The notes under the pieces: generated by a model
Database searches by the model: none
What the model saw: the letters and a program-made list of their open reading frames with translations, nothing else
Told to the model about the DNA's origin: nothing
Assembly: GCA_964523015.1 (NCBI GenBank)
Contig: CAZFXN010000041.1
Span: 1-28,117, forward strand
Direction: 5' to 3'
Length of the DNA: 28,117 nt
Source: JAWXBT01 sp964523015
GTDB lineage: Bacteria > Bdellovibrionota_C > UBA2361 > J135
Position numbers and translations under genes: made by a program
In this document: piece after piece, positions 14,466 through 21,842 of the stretch
Numbering within the stretch: the first letter of the stretch is position 1
Layout: every line of letters begins with the position of its first letter

Positions 14466-15938
14466 TTATGAGCAGTTATCAACTTCAGTAAAGTTAACTG
14501 TGTTTGTAGCAGTCGCAGAGACTGTCACTCCGTCACTATTTGTACCGGTCACTAAGACTGTAACACTGGTATTACCAACAGCTGTGATGGTTGTGCCACC
14601 AAGAGTTGTCTTACTTGTTCCAGTACCTAAAGCGATAGTTCCGGTAAATGTTTGACCTGAACCATTGGCTAAACTAGCTGTCTTGCTTACCGTTGATGCG
14701 CTACCAACACCAGCTACAGTTACATTGTAACTTGAAACAGTAACCGATCCACCGGTGCCGTTATTAATACCCATAGTGAAGGTCAGATCTCCGATATTCT
14801 CACTTTCAGATCCACAGGCTGTTGCTGTTACGTCAGCACTAGTTGAGGCAACTCCACTATCTAAGAAATCAAGAGAGGCACCGGTAATAGAGCCAGAGCT
14901 GCCACCACTTCCGCCGCCGCCCTCTGTACATCTATTAACGTTACTAAAACCGATACCAAAGGAAGTCGAGATTGTTAAGGATTCACCAATATCAGCCTTA
15001 TCTCCAGTATCTTTGTTACATGAAAATGTAAATGTGGTATTTTTAAAACCAGTGGAGGATAAGATTGTAGTATTACTTCCTGCCCACGTCTTGGTCCCAT
15101 CTCCCTGTGCTGCAGCGAGCAGAACTGAAACAGAGGCTTCTCCTCCATTAGGAGCTACCCCTCCACTGATTGCTGCGCCCAACGAAATTGGTCCAAAAGT
15201 CCCGATCGACGGAACAGTAATCGTATAGGATTCACAAGAAATCGTGGAGTTTGTTTCATTAACAAAATCTATGGTAACGACGGCATCGCCAAAAGGCTCA
15301 GTATCATCCCCTTCACTGCCACAGTTATTAACCTGGTTTGTATCGACAGAGGAAGATTTCTCAATCAAGCCATCGGTAAGACTTTTGCTAAGAATCCCAA
15401 ACCCTTCCGTACTAGTGCCTCCTGGCCCAGCATCATCAGAGCTCTGTTGTCCGCCACCAAGACCTCCACCACCTGCGCCTGGGAAACCAACAAAGCCGTC
15501 AGGAATTTCACCTGTGCAGGTTACCCGAGAGAAAACTCTTTTATTAGCACCAATCGGCAATCGGCAACCGATCTGAAAACTTCCAGGACTTGCGCATCCA
15601 AGAATACCACTCATAGATCCAAAATTATCTGTTATCTCTCGTCCAGTTGTTGGCTCAATTAGAGCTAGTCCTTGCTCTGTATCACAGGAGATCTCAATTT
15701 CAGGAACCGGAGATCCGCTGCCATCTCGAACATCAACTAAAAACGGAGCAGTACGGGAAGTTTGAATAGTAGATGGTAAGGTCTTAAAGAAAATCGAACC
15801 AACAGAATCATCAGCGACAAATTGAGTACCAGAAAAATCCTTATCTCCCCCTGAAGTCCCACCACAACTTACAAATGTAGCTACGGCAATCGCGGCAAAA
15901 AATACTGCTACGAATGGTACTAAAATTTTTCTTCGCAT
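14466..15938 (-). CDS. large lipoprotein with repeated beta domains, pil-linked
   Basis: Not a named family. From the ATG at 15938 (490 residues) the N-terminus is MRRKILVPFVAVFFAAIAVA followed by the lipobox FVSC-GG. A first domain (FKTLPSTIQTSRTAPFLVDV, GSPVPEIEISC) resembles bacterial Ig-like (Big_1-type) domains. After a Gly-rich linker come two Thr/Ser/Gly-rich beta domains of about 130 residues, each running from an N..CGSE start to a final N..C (VNRC, VDNC) and probably related by duplication. An ATG eight codons upstream (15962) is possible but gives a worse signal peptide. It is the last co-directional gene after pilQ and the 16003-16728 lipoprotein. A surface or pilus-associated role is inferred from position only. 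Confidence 0.78.
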   Translation of the reverse strand: MRRKILVPFVAVFFAAIAVATFVSCGGTSGGDKDFSGTQFVADDSVGSIFFKTLPSTIQTSRTAPFLVDVRDGSGSPVPEIEISCDTEQGLALIEPTTGREITDNFGSMSGILGCASPGSFQIGCRLPIGANKRVFSRVTCTGEIPDGFVGFPGAGGGGLGGGQQSSDDAGPGGTSTEGFGILSKSLTDGLIEKSSSVDTNQVNNCGSEGDDTEPFGDAVVTIDFVNETNSTISCESYTITVPSIGTFGPISLGAAISGGVAPNGGEASVSVLLAAAQGDGTKTWAGSNTTILSSTGFKNTTFTFSCNKDTGDKADIGESLTISTSFGIGFSNVNRCTEGGGGSGGSSGSITGASLDFLDSGVASTSADVTATACGSESENIGDLTFTMGINNGTGGSVTVSSYNVTVAGVGSASTVSKTASLANGSGQTFTGTIALGTGTSKTTLGGTTITAVGNTSVTVLVTGTNSDGVTVSATATNTVNFTEVDNCS

Positions 15939-16002
15939 ATTATACTCACTGAATGTTGCCATAATTAATAACTAGCCAAAGTTCCAAGCATCAATCTAAA
16001 AG

Positions 16003-16728
16003 CTACGCATCTCCGCCTTCATCGCCACCGACATCATCACCAGATCCGGAAGATCCATTAGTAGGAGCAATCTCATTATCCGGTGTAAAGATGATAAAAT
16101 ATTGAGCTTCGTTTGAATCAACTCTATTTCCAGATGAAGTTACACCACTTGCCTTTACAGTAGCGGTCAAAGTAAATGGCAACTCAGGTAACGATCCTCT
16201 ATTTAAATTTAACCATGCAGAGATATCAGGGGTAATAATCGGGAAAGATCCGAATCCTTGACTCGCAATACTACTAAAATCTGGCAGGGACGATGTCGAG
16301 GAGCTGCTACTACTCTCTTCTCCGCCCTCTTCACCCGAGGAAGATCCGCCACCAGGTCCAAGCAATACACTGAAAGCTATCGTTGTATTAGGAGGTTGCT
16401 TTGAGGCACCCTCAATATAGTATGATATTTTCAAACGATCAGTTCTGATAAACTGCGAGACAATATTGTTTTTTAATCCGACAATAGTTGTAGTGGTTCC
16501 AACAGCATTACCAGCTTGAGTTTCAGGATTAACTGCACTAATAGGGACTGCCTGCCCAATAGAACCCTGTGGAAGCTCCTCACTTCCAGCCTCTGGTAGC
16601 TCAGCAAAGAACCCTAATAAGGTAAAAGAAACACCCTGATTATTGGTGGAGCTGCTCCCGCAACCAACTGCCAACAGAGAACAAAGTAAAGCCAGGGAAA
16701 CTATTGATACATATTTAACAAGTTGCAT
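16003..16728 (-). CDS. lipoprotein of unknown function, pil-linked
   Basis: 241 residues. Signal peptide MQLVKYVSIVSLALLCSLLA with lipobox AVGC-GSSS, so lipidated. The rest is Ser/Gly/Glu-rich with predicted beta structure, an internal low-complexity run of Ser, Glu and Gly near residues 127-147 and an acidic Gly/Asp tail. A segment TLTATVKASGVTSSGNRVDS looks like the end of an Ig-like fold. The start is fixed by a GGGAG site about 8 bp before the ATG. It sits 33 bp after pilQ, in the place where other genomes may carry further pilus genes, but it lacks the PilP pattern. Function is unknown. Confidence 0.78.
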   Translation of the reverse strand: MQLVKYVSIVSLALLCSLLAVGCGSSSTNNQGVSFTLLGFFAELPEAGSEELPQGSIGQAVPISAVNPETQAGNAVGTTTTIVGLKNNIVSQFIRTDRLKISYYIEGASKQPPNTTIAFSVLLGPGGGSSSGEEGGEESSSSSSTSSLPDFSSIASQGFGSFPIITPDISAWLNLNRGSLPELPFTLTATVKASGVTSSGNRVDSNEAQYFIIFTPDNEIAPTNGSSGSGDDVGGDEGGDA

Positions 16729-16761
16729 ATTAAAACTCCCTCTCCGCTTAATCTCTTCAAA

Positions 16762-18900
16762 CTATAAACTTGACTTCATCGCAGCATCATCAAAACTCCC
16801 CTCAACGATCCTTGGGGTAATAAAGAAGATCAGCTCTTCATCTGAGTTATCCACTAAATTTCTTCTAAAGAACTGCCCAAACACCGGCATGTCTTTAAAG
16901 AATGGCACACCATCAATATTGTCGCTATCTTTAATCTTATAGATACCGCCAAGAGCGAAAGTCTGACCACTTGAGACAAGAATTGTTGATGTGGCGCTAC
17001 GCTCTATCTCAGATGGAATTCCATCTACCTGCTGAGATCCTAATGTTGATGACTTGGCGTTAATATCAAGTAGAACATAATAATCTGGGGAAGCTTGCGG
17101 AACAACATCTAGAACGATACCAACTTCAAACGTCTCAGTAGCAACAGCACTACCGCCGCTAGAAGAAGCCCCCTCTCCAGTAGCTACAGAGAGACCACTA
17201 TCAGGAGTCTTAACTCTAATTTTCTCAACGCTCTTAATTGTAGCTTTTTTGTTATTAATGGTAGCAACTGAAGGACGACTAACAATACGCACCCGCCCTT
17301 CCTTCTCAGCAGATGACAGTCTTAAGGCTAAAGTTTTACTTCCGTCAGCACTTTCAAAGAGTGCCGATACTGCCGATCCAATTCCAGTGACAGCAGCCGG
17401 GAAGCTAGATCCTGTATTCCCTGCACCCTGCGCTCCTGCAACGGCGACTGAGTTTGGAAAGTTATACCCTGTAGCATTTCCGATCTCTGGAGATCGAACA
17501 AAAGAGAAGCCAACCTCAGAACCTAAATCTCTAAGGAAATTTCGATTTGCTTCAACAATCTGAGTCTCTAGTAAAACTTGAGGAGTTCTAAGATCTAGTT
17601 TTTGTACTAGCTCAACAACATTCTGAATTCCTTTCTGTATATCCTTCACTATAATCTGATTAGTTCGACTATCAACAGCAACAGCACCCCGCTCAGACAA
17701 AACAGCCTCTACGAGTGGCTTTACTTCCGAAGCTTTAGCATAACTAATTCTTATGTAGCGAACCAATAGCGGCTGAAGATCTTCGTCGGCTCGCTGAGCT
17801 TCTTTCAACGCCTCACGTTCAGTCCTTAGCTTTTCAACAGGAGCAACTCGAACAACATTTCCCTCTTGAACCTTATCAAGTCCATTTGTTTTTAAGATTA
17901 CATCAAGGGCTTGATCCCAAGGAACATCGATCAATCTAAGAGTAACTTTGCCAGAAACATTATCGCTGGTAATAATATTTAGATCAGAAACTTCAGCGAT
18001 AATTCTTAAAGCGTTATCGATATCAGTATCCTGAAGATCCAAAGAGATGAGCCGACCTGTATACTTTGGCTCTCCCTCAAGAAGTGCCGAGATATCACTC
18101 TCAGCTGGAACTTCTGAAGTAGCTACAACCTCAGGTTCTGTGGTCGCTGCGGTATCAGTTTTTGCAGCTTCAGTTTTTGCAGCTTCGACTTTTGCTACAT
18201 CAGCAGCTACAGCCTTGGCTGCTTTCTCAGCTTTAGTATCAACAGCAGGTACTTCATCTGAAAGTTGTGCGAGGGGTCCGCTACCATTTTGAGTGCCTTC
18301 TTTTGCAGAGATAACGATCTTGCCTGAGATCGCTTGAGCAGTCAGCTCAGCATCAGGATGAGAGAAGACTCGTAAAAGTACATTACTTCCATCCTGCACA
18401 GCACGAACAGATCGAATAAGCCCGCTCTGAGGTGGGGAGACAAGAGTTCTCATTGCTGCTGGAGCTATCGTTGCATCCTCAAGGGTTACCACATGCTCAG
18501 ACGGGGCTGTCTTTTGCATCATGTAAGTTCCTGCTGAAGTAACTTCGGCAACTACGATATTATTATCGCGACCCTTTTGCTCAAGAGAGAGACCAACTAA
18601 CTGAGGAGAGCCAAGAGCAGCTGCAATTAAATCACTAGAATTGCTAGTTAAATTAGCTATCTCAGCATCGACATCCCCTGAAGCCAAAGTTGATAAGATC
18701 TTATCATCACTAGCAGTCTGAGATGTGCTGCTTGCCAATGTCTCATTATCACTTTCGTTCAAAGCATCATTCAATGCAATTGGATCCGCCTCGTCAAGAC
18801 TCCCGGTCACTGGAGAGGAGACCGGAGCCGCGCATCCTAAAATATAGATCGCGGTCAGAAGCGATAAACAGATCCGCTTAACGGAAATGGCGATACTCAT
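16762..18900 (-). CDS. pilQ: type IV pilus secretin PilQ (lipoprotein form)
   Basis: Outer-membrane secretin through which the type IV pilus passes. From the ATG at 18900 (712 residues), chosen because GAGGAG lies seven bases upstream and because it starts a proper signal peptide, the order is: signal peptide with lipobox YILGC-AAP (Cys23), an AMIN-like domain (about 100-200), an Ala/Lys/Glu/Thr-rich linker (about 220-270), a secretin/TonB short N-terminal domain (about 281-356, SLDLQDTDIDNALRIIAEVS), one secretin N/NolW domain (about 378-436, YAKASEVKPLVEAVL) and the secretin barrel (about 436-700, with VRIVSRPSVATINN and the ending VPFFKDMPVFGQFF ... ELIFFITPRIVE). The lipobox is unusual for PilQ, which normally relies on a pilotin. 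The frame stays open for 54 more codons upstream, but these look non-functional. Confidence 0.95.
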   Translation of the reverse strand: MSIAISVKRICLSLLTAIYILGCAAPVSSPVTGSLDEADPIALNDALNESDNETLASSTSQTASDDKILSTLASGDVDAEIANLTSNSSDLIAAALGSPQLVGLSLEQKGRDNNIVVAEVTSAGTYMMQKTAPSEHVVTLEDATIAPAAMRTLVSPPQSGLIRSVRAVQDGSNVLLRVFSHPDAELTAQAISGKIVISAKEGTQNGSGPLAQLSDEVPAVDTKAEKAAKAVAADVAKVEAAKTEAAKTDTAATTEPEVVATSEVPAESDISALLEGEPKYTGRLISLDLQDTDIDNALRIIAEVSDLNIITSDNVSGKVTLRLIDVPWDQALDVILKTNGLDKVQEGNVVRVAPVEKLRTEREALKEAQRADEDLQPLLVRYIRISYAKASEVKPLVEAVLSERGAVAVDSRTNQIIVKDIQKGIQNVVELVQKLDLRTPQVLLETQIVEANRNFLRDLGSEVGFSFVRSPEIGNATGYNFPNSVAVAGAQGAGNTGSSFPAAVTGIGSAVSALFESADGSKTLALRLSSAEKEGRVRIVSRPSVATINNKKATIKSVEKIRVKTPDSGLSVATGEGASSSGGSAVATETFEVGIVLDVVPQASPDYYVLLDINAKSSTLGSQQVDGIPSEIERSATSTILVSSGQTFALGGIYKIKDSDNIDGVPFFKDMPVFGQFFRRNLVDNSDEELIFFITPRIVEGSFDDAAMKSSL

Positions 18901-19104
18901 GTAACGTCTCCTCGATAACAAACTGTTCGCAATGAAGATAAAGCTTTCGCTATTTTCATGTCTATTAAGTAACAAATATCCACCAACGCTGATCCCCGAT
19001 ATACAACAAAAAAACCACCGGCATCTCATCATTGCAGCAAGAAAAGTCAACAATAGGGACAAGTCTTGCAGTTAAAACCATCTCTAAAATCAATCACAGA
19101 GTGT

Positions 19105-19110
19105 TGTCAA
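19105..19110 (-). promoter_or_regulatory. candidate -35 box of a pilQ promoter
   Basis: A perfect TTGACA on the minus strand, about 205 bp upstream of the pilQ start. The -10 at 16-17 bp (TTTAGA/TTAGAG) is poor, so the promoter call is tentative. If real, pilQ and its lipoproteins can be expressed apart from pilMNO. Confidence 0.35.
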
Positions 19111-19157
19111 CGGAACTTTTACATTGAGTAGGATGAAAAATTTATTAAGACCTTTTA

Positions 19158-19199
19158 GTTACTTTAAGCTACTTGAAGTAACGAAACGACGTTTTGTTC
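19158..19199. repeat. two adjacent palindromes upstream of pilQ
   Basis: The 25-bp segment 19158-19182 pairs over 11 positions (one G-T) around a three-base centre; 19181-19199 (AACGAAACGACGTTTTGTT) pairs over nine positions around a single A. They lie within the pilO-pilQ gap, upstream of the candidate pilQ promoter. The second arm leads into no U tract. They could be operators, or hairpins that limit read-through from pilO. Confidence 0.5.
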
Positions 19200-19339
19200 C
19201 TACGTAAATTACTAAGACAATTGCTGTTTGTAACAGAACTAATCGATCTAATCTTAATATTTGTTTTTGAAGCAAAAAACGTTGACCACGGATCTAGTTA
19301 CAATAAGAAAATCATTGAAAGGTGCTTATTATAAGGGGA

Positions 19340-19960
19340 TTATCGTCTCTTCCGGAATTCTGTTCCCTCTTTAGATCCAATTCCCTGCTCTTCAGCAGTT
19401 AAATATCTAAAGGTCGTTGCAACACAACCAACCCGAACAGCAACGGTCCCATTCTTTAAATTTGGTTCAACTATTTCAATCTGACTTATGTTAACTATCC
19501 TTGGTAAGTGAGCTACTTCATCAAAAAAAGAGACAACTTGATGATAAGAGCCGTTAACAGAGATCTCAACTGGAACACGGGCATAAAATTCATCTAACTT
19601 CTCAGCGTTTACCTTAAACAGATTAACTTCAAGCCCAGCCTCTTTTGCAAGACTAGATACAGAGGAGAGCAATTCAGGAATTTCACTCTTATCTGGTAAC
19701 TCTTGTAGAGCAAATTCTAACCGTAAATCTAAAGCACGAACTTCCTGCTTATATCTATCCAAATCAAGGGCGAGTCTTTTCTCTTTACTTACTTCGCTAC
19801 GCAATGATTCAATTTTAGTAACGGCTTCTGAGTACTCGGTATAGCTAGGAGAATACGTGTTAGCCCACAAAAGGAGGCCAATAACTGCGATGGTGCCTAG
19901 CCAAATTCCGATTCTATGTCCCAATGGACGCTCAAGTATGTCTTTTATAAATGGGCCCAT
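19340..19960 (-). CDS. pilO: type IV pilus inner-membrane protein PilO
   Basis: Bitopic partner of PilN in the inner-membrane alignment complex. 206 residues: a short cytoplasmic N-terminus, one transmembrane helix (about 18-36, IGIWLGTIAVIGLLLWANTY), a coiled coil (ESLRSEVSKEKRLALDLDRY) and a ferredoxin-like periplasmic domain (about 80-180, LFKVNAEKLDEFYARVPVEI ... VSFFDEVAHLPRIVNISQIE). The start codon overlaps the pilN stop as TAATG, so the two are translationally coupled, matching their 1:1 complex. Confidence 0.95.
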   Translation of the reverse strand: MGPFIKDILERPLGHRIGIWLGTIAVIGLLLWANTYSPSYTEYSEAVTKIESLRSEVSKEKRLALDLDRYKQEVRALDLRLEFALQELPDKSEIPELLSSVSSLAKEAGLEVNLFKVNAEKLDEFYARVPVEISVNGSYHQVVSFFDEVAHLPRIVNISQIEIVEPNLKNGTVAVRVGCVATTFRYLTAEEQGIGSKEGTEFRKRR

Positions 19961-20532
19961 TAGGAAGCTCCTCCTGCTTTCGAGCCTGATTCGCCACCAA
20001 GATCAATCTTTGCTGAGATGGCAAACCGCTTCATTTTGACTCCTTGCCAAGTTTCCTGACGAGCCTCTAACAGATCTACTCTGATAAAATAGGAGGATTT
20101 TTCAAGCTGTTTAATGAAATCTGCTATTGTTTGATTATCAAGAGCAAGTCCATCCACTCTAAGCAGGCTTTCCTTATCACGCATCTCTAAAACCCAAGAT
20201 TTCTCTGGAATAGCAAGGCTCAGATCATCAAGAACTCTAACTGGCCCTATTTTTTTCTTTTTAAGATCCTCTATAATTTCTAATTTCCGTTTGAGGGTTT
20301 CCCTCTTTTTCTCTAACCCACGAACCTCTTTAGTAATCGTCTTGAGCTCCATTAATTGAGCTCTTAGGAGTTTATCCTCTTGGGCAATCAGCTCTGTATC
20401 AAAGTTAAGGTGTGAGTTCGCAACAAAGACTCCGACAATTACACATGCAGTCGTAAGTAGATAGAGTGCGGCCTGAAACGGGCCTCCTAAATCTGAGCTA
20501 TCTTTATCACCAACTAAATTGATCTTTATCAT
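19960..20532 (-). CDS. pilN: type IV pilus inner-membrane protein PilN
   Basis: 190 residues. The N-terminus MIKINLVGD is the conserved INL(L/V)P-type motif that docks into PilM. One transmembrane helix (about 20-40) is followed by a periplasmic coiled coil (EDKLLRAQLMELKTITKEVR) and a compact ferredoxin-like domain (IPEKSWVLEMRDKESLLRVD ... FIKQLEKSSYFIRVDLLEAR). It forms the heterodimer with PilO that spans the periplasm toward PilQ. It starts nine bases after pilM and overlaps pilO by one base. Confidence 0.95.
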   Translation of the reverse strand: MIKINLVGDKDSSDLGGPFQAALYLLTTACVIVGVFVANSHLNFDTELIAQEDKLLRAQLMELKTITKEVRGLEKKRETLKRKLEIIEDLKKKKIGPVRVLDDLSLAIPEKSWVLEMRDKESLLRVDGLALDNQTIADFIKQLEKSSYFIRVDLLEARQETWQGVKMKRFAISAKIDLGGESGSKAGGAS

Positions 20533-20541
20533 ATTAATCTA

Positions 20542-21621
20542 CTAAGCAGTAATTTTACCTTCTACCTTATCTCCAAACTGTCTGATTGCTAAACCAGCAG
20601 CAATCGACATCGATGGTGAGAGTTTTTGTATGTAGTTTTTATCAAAATCATCACCTATTTCAAACGATCGAAACGGATCCATAAGCTCGCACTTAACACC
20701 TGAAGCAGAGGATAGCTCTTTATCAAGATTGGTTAATAAAGATCCGCCACCTGAAAGAAAAATATGGGAGATCTCACTTTCTGCTCCACTAGCGTTCCAC
20801 ATAATTCGTATTTGCCGATCTAAGTCAGTCACTAATGACTTCCTAGTTTTTGCAATAACTGCTAGTAATTTCTCATCGCCGGCCTCGCCAGTCTCATCTA
20901 GCTCAAGCTTTAAAGTCTCGGCATCAGCAAATTCTACGCCCATTGTTTTTGCAATTTCCTGGGTTATCGAAGCGCCACCTAGAGTTACATTTCCTGTAAA
21001 GAGAGAGGTTCCACCTTTACAGATGTTAATAAAGCTATACCTAGATCCTATATGAACAAGGCAAATAGGCTTCTCAACAAGTTCAGGATAGGCAGTTTCA
21101 AAAGCATTCTGTAAAGCAAAATAATCAACATCAACGATTGCAGTGCTAAAACCGGCAAGGGTGATCGTCTCAAGAAAACTATCAACGATTTCATTTTTAA
21201 CAGCGACAACTAAGATATCAAGCTCGCCATTTGGTTTGCGATTCAAAATTGAGTAATCAAGATTAACCGAATCAACTCCTTGAGGTATATATGCACCAGC
21301 TTCAAATCGGATGGTTGAGGCTAACTCCTTTGGATCCATCTCTGCCATTGTTACGCGCTTAGTAAAAATAGTTGGGGCGGGCATAGCTACTATCAAGCTA
21401 CATGTTTGCTTGCCTCGACCAGCCAAAGCTGAGCTTAGCTTTTCAGCTACTAATTCTTTCTTTGAAATTTGATTATTTGAAAATGCATTTCCACTAAGAG
21501 GGGTTATGCTAGCGTTTAGGAGGTACGGTTTAGATCCTCTACAATCAAGCTCCATCAACTTGATTGAGCTTCCTCCTATATCAAGAGCTAGGAACTCTCT
21601 TTTCTTAGTAAACATTCCCAT
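20542..21621 (-). CDS. pilM: type IV pilus assembly ATPase-fold protein PilM
   Basis: Cytoplasmic actin-like (FtsA-related) protein that binds the N-terminal tail of PilN. 359 residues. The first phosphate loop is LALDIGGSSIKLMEL (residues 11-25), the second VHIGSRYSFINI, and the adenosine loop IFLSGGGSLLTNLDKEL. First gene of the pilM-pilN-pilO run, divergent from priA. A weak AGGA lies seven bases before the ATG. Confidence 0.96.
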   Translation of the reverse strand: MGMFTKKREFLALDIGGSSIKLMELDCRGSKPYLLNASITPLSGNAFSNNQISKKELVAEKLSSALAGRGKQTCSLIVAMPAPTIFTKRVTMAEMDPKELASTIRFEAGAYIPQGVDSVNLDYSILNRKPNGELDILVVAVKNEIVDSFLETITLAGFSTAIVDVDYFALQNAFETAYPELVEKPICLVHIGSRYSFINICKGGTSLFTGNVTLGGASITQEIAKTMGVEFADAETLKLELDETGEAGDEKLLAVIAKTRKSLVTDLDRQIRIMWNASGAESEISHIFLSGGGSLLTNLDKELSSASGVKCELMDPFRSFEIGDDFDKNYIQKLSPSMSIAAGLAIRQFGDKVEGKITA

Positions 21622-21686
21622 TGAACTATCCTAACTCAAATGAATCTACAACATTAGCTTCTAGTTGAAATACCCGATACAAACTT

Positions 21687-21722
21687 ACTATAATGAGACG
21701 CACTTATATGACACAACGTCTC
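21687..21722 (-). promoter_or_regulatory. putative pilM promoter with overlapping inverted repeat
   Basis: On the minus strand TTGTGT (21711-21716) and TATAGT (21687-21692) are 18 bp apart, about 65 bp upstream of the pilM start. A 6-bp inverted repeat GAGACG/CGTCTC (21695-21700 and 21717-21722) brackets the -35 and spacer, a place where a repressor would act. No sigma-54 GG/GC element is seen. Confidence 0.35.
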
Positions 21723-21770
21723 GACTTTCATACTATTTCATACAACTGCTATAGTATGTTCAAATTACAC

Positions 21771-21800
21771 TTGAAAACAGGGTATTCTTTAAAATATGGT
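21771..21800 (+). promoter_or_regulatory. putative priA promoter
   Basis: TTGAAA (21771-21776) and TATGGT (21795-21800) with an 18-bp spacer, 43 bp before the priA ATG. Spacing is acceptable and each box matches the sigma-70 consensus at four to five positions. Confidence 0.4.
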
Positions 21801-21842
21801 TATATTATTAGAAGAACATAGCATTTGCCCTAGCTTTTACTT

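Larger units (their letters stand above)
18901..19339. other. pilO-pilQ intergenic region (no pilP)
   Basis: About 440 bp where pilP would be expected in the order pilMNOPQ. No pilP-like reading frame is found on the minus strand. The region holds two adjacent palindromes (19158-19182 and 19181-19199), a TTGACA box and the pilQ ribosome binding site. Confidence 0.6.

Noticed and set aside
14755..15662. Three plus-strand ORFs (14755-15228, 15244-15576, 15447-15662) opposite the large lipoprotein
   Set aside because: They are Pro/Ser/Leu-rich shadows of the Gly/Thr/Ser-rich gene on the minus strand, have no ribosome binding sites and no recognisable domain.
16003..16728. This lipoprotein as a diverged PilP
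   Set aside because: PilP is a small inner-membrane lipoprotein with a conserved C-terminal beta domain; here the sequence is Ser/Gly/Glu low-complexity with no such pattern.
18901..19062. 54-codon N-terminal extension of PilQ up to 19062
   Set aside because: The ATG at 18900 has a GAGGAG site and begins a proper lipoprotein signal peptide; the extension has an unlikely Cys/Phe/Trp-rich composition.
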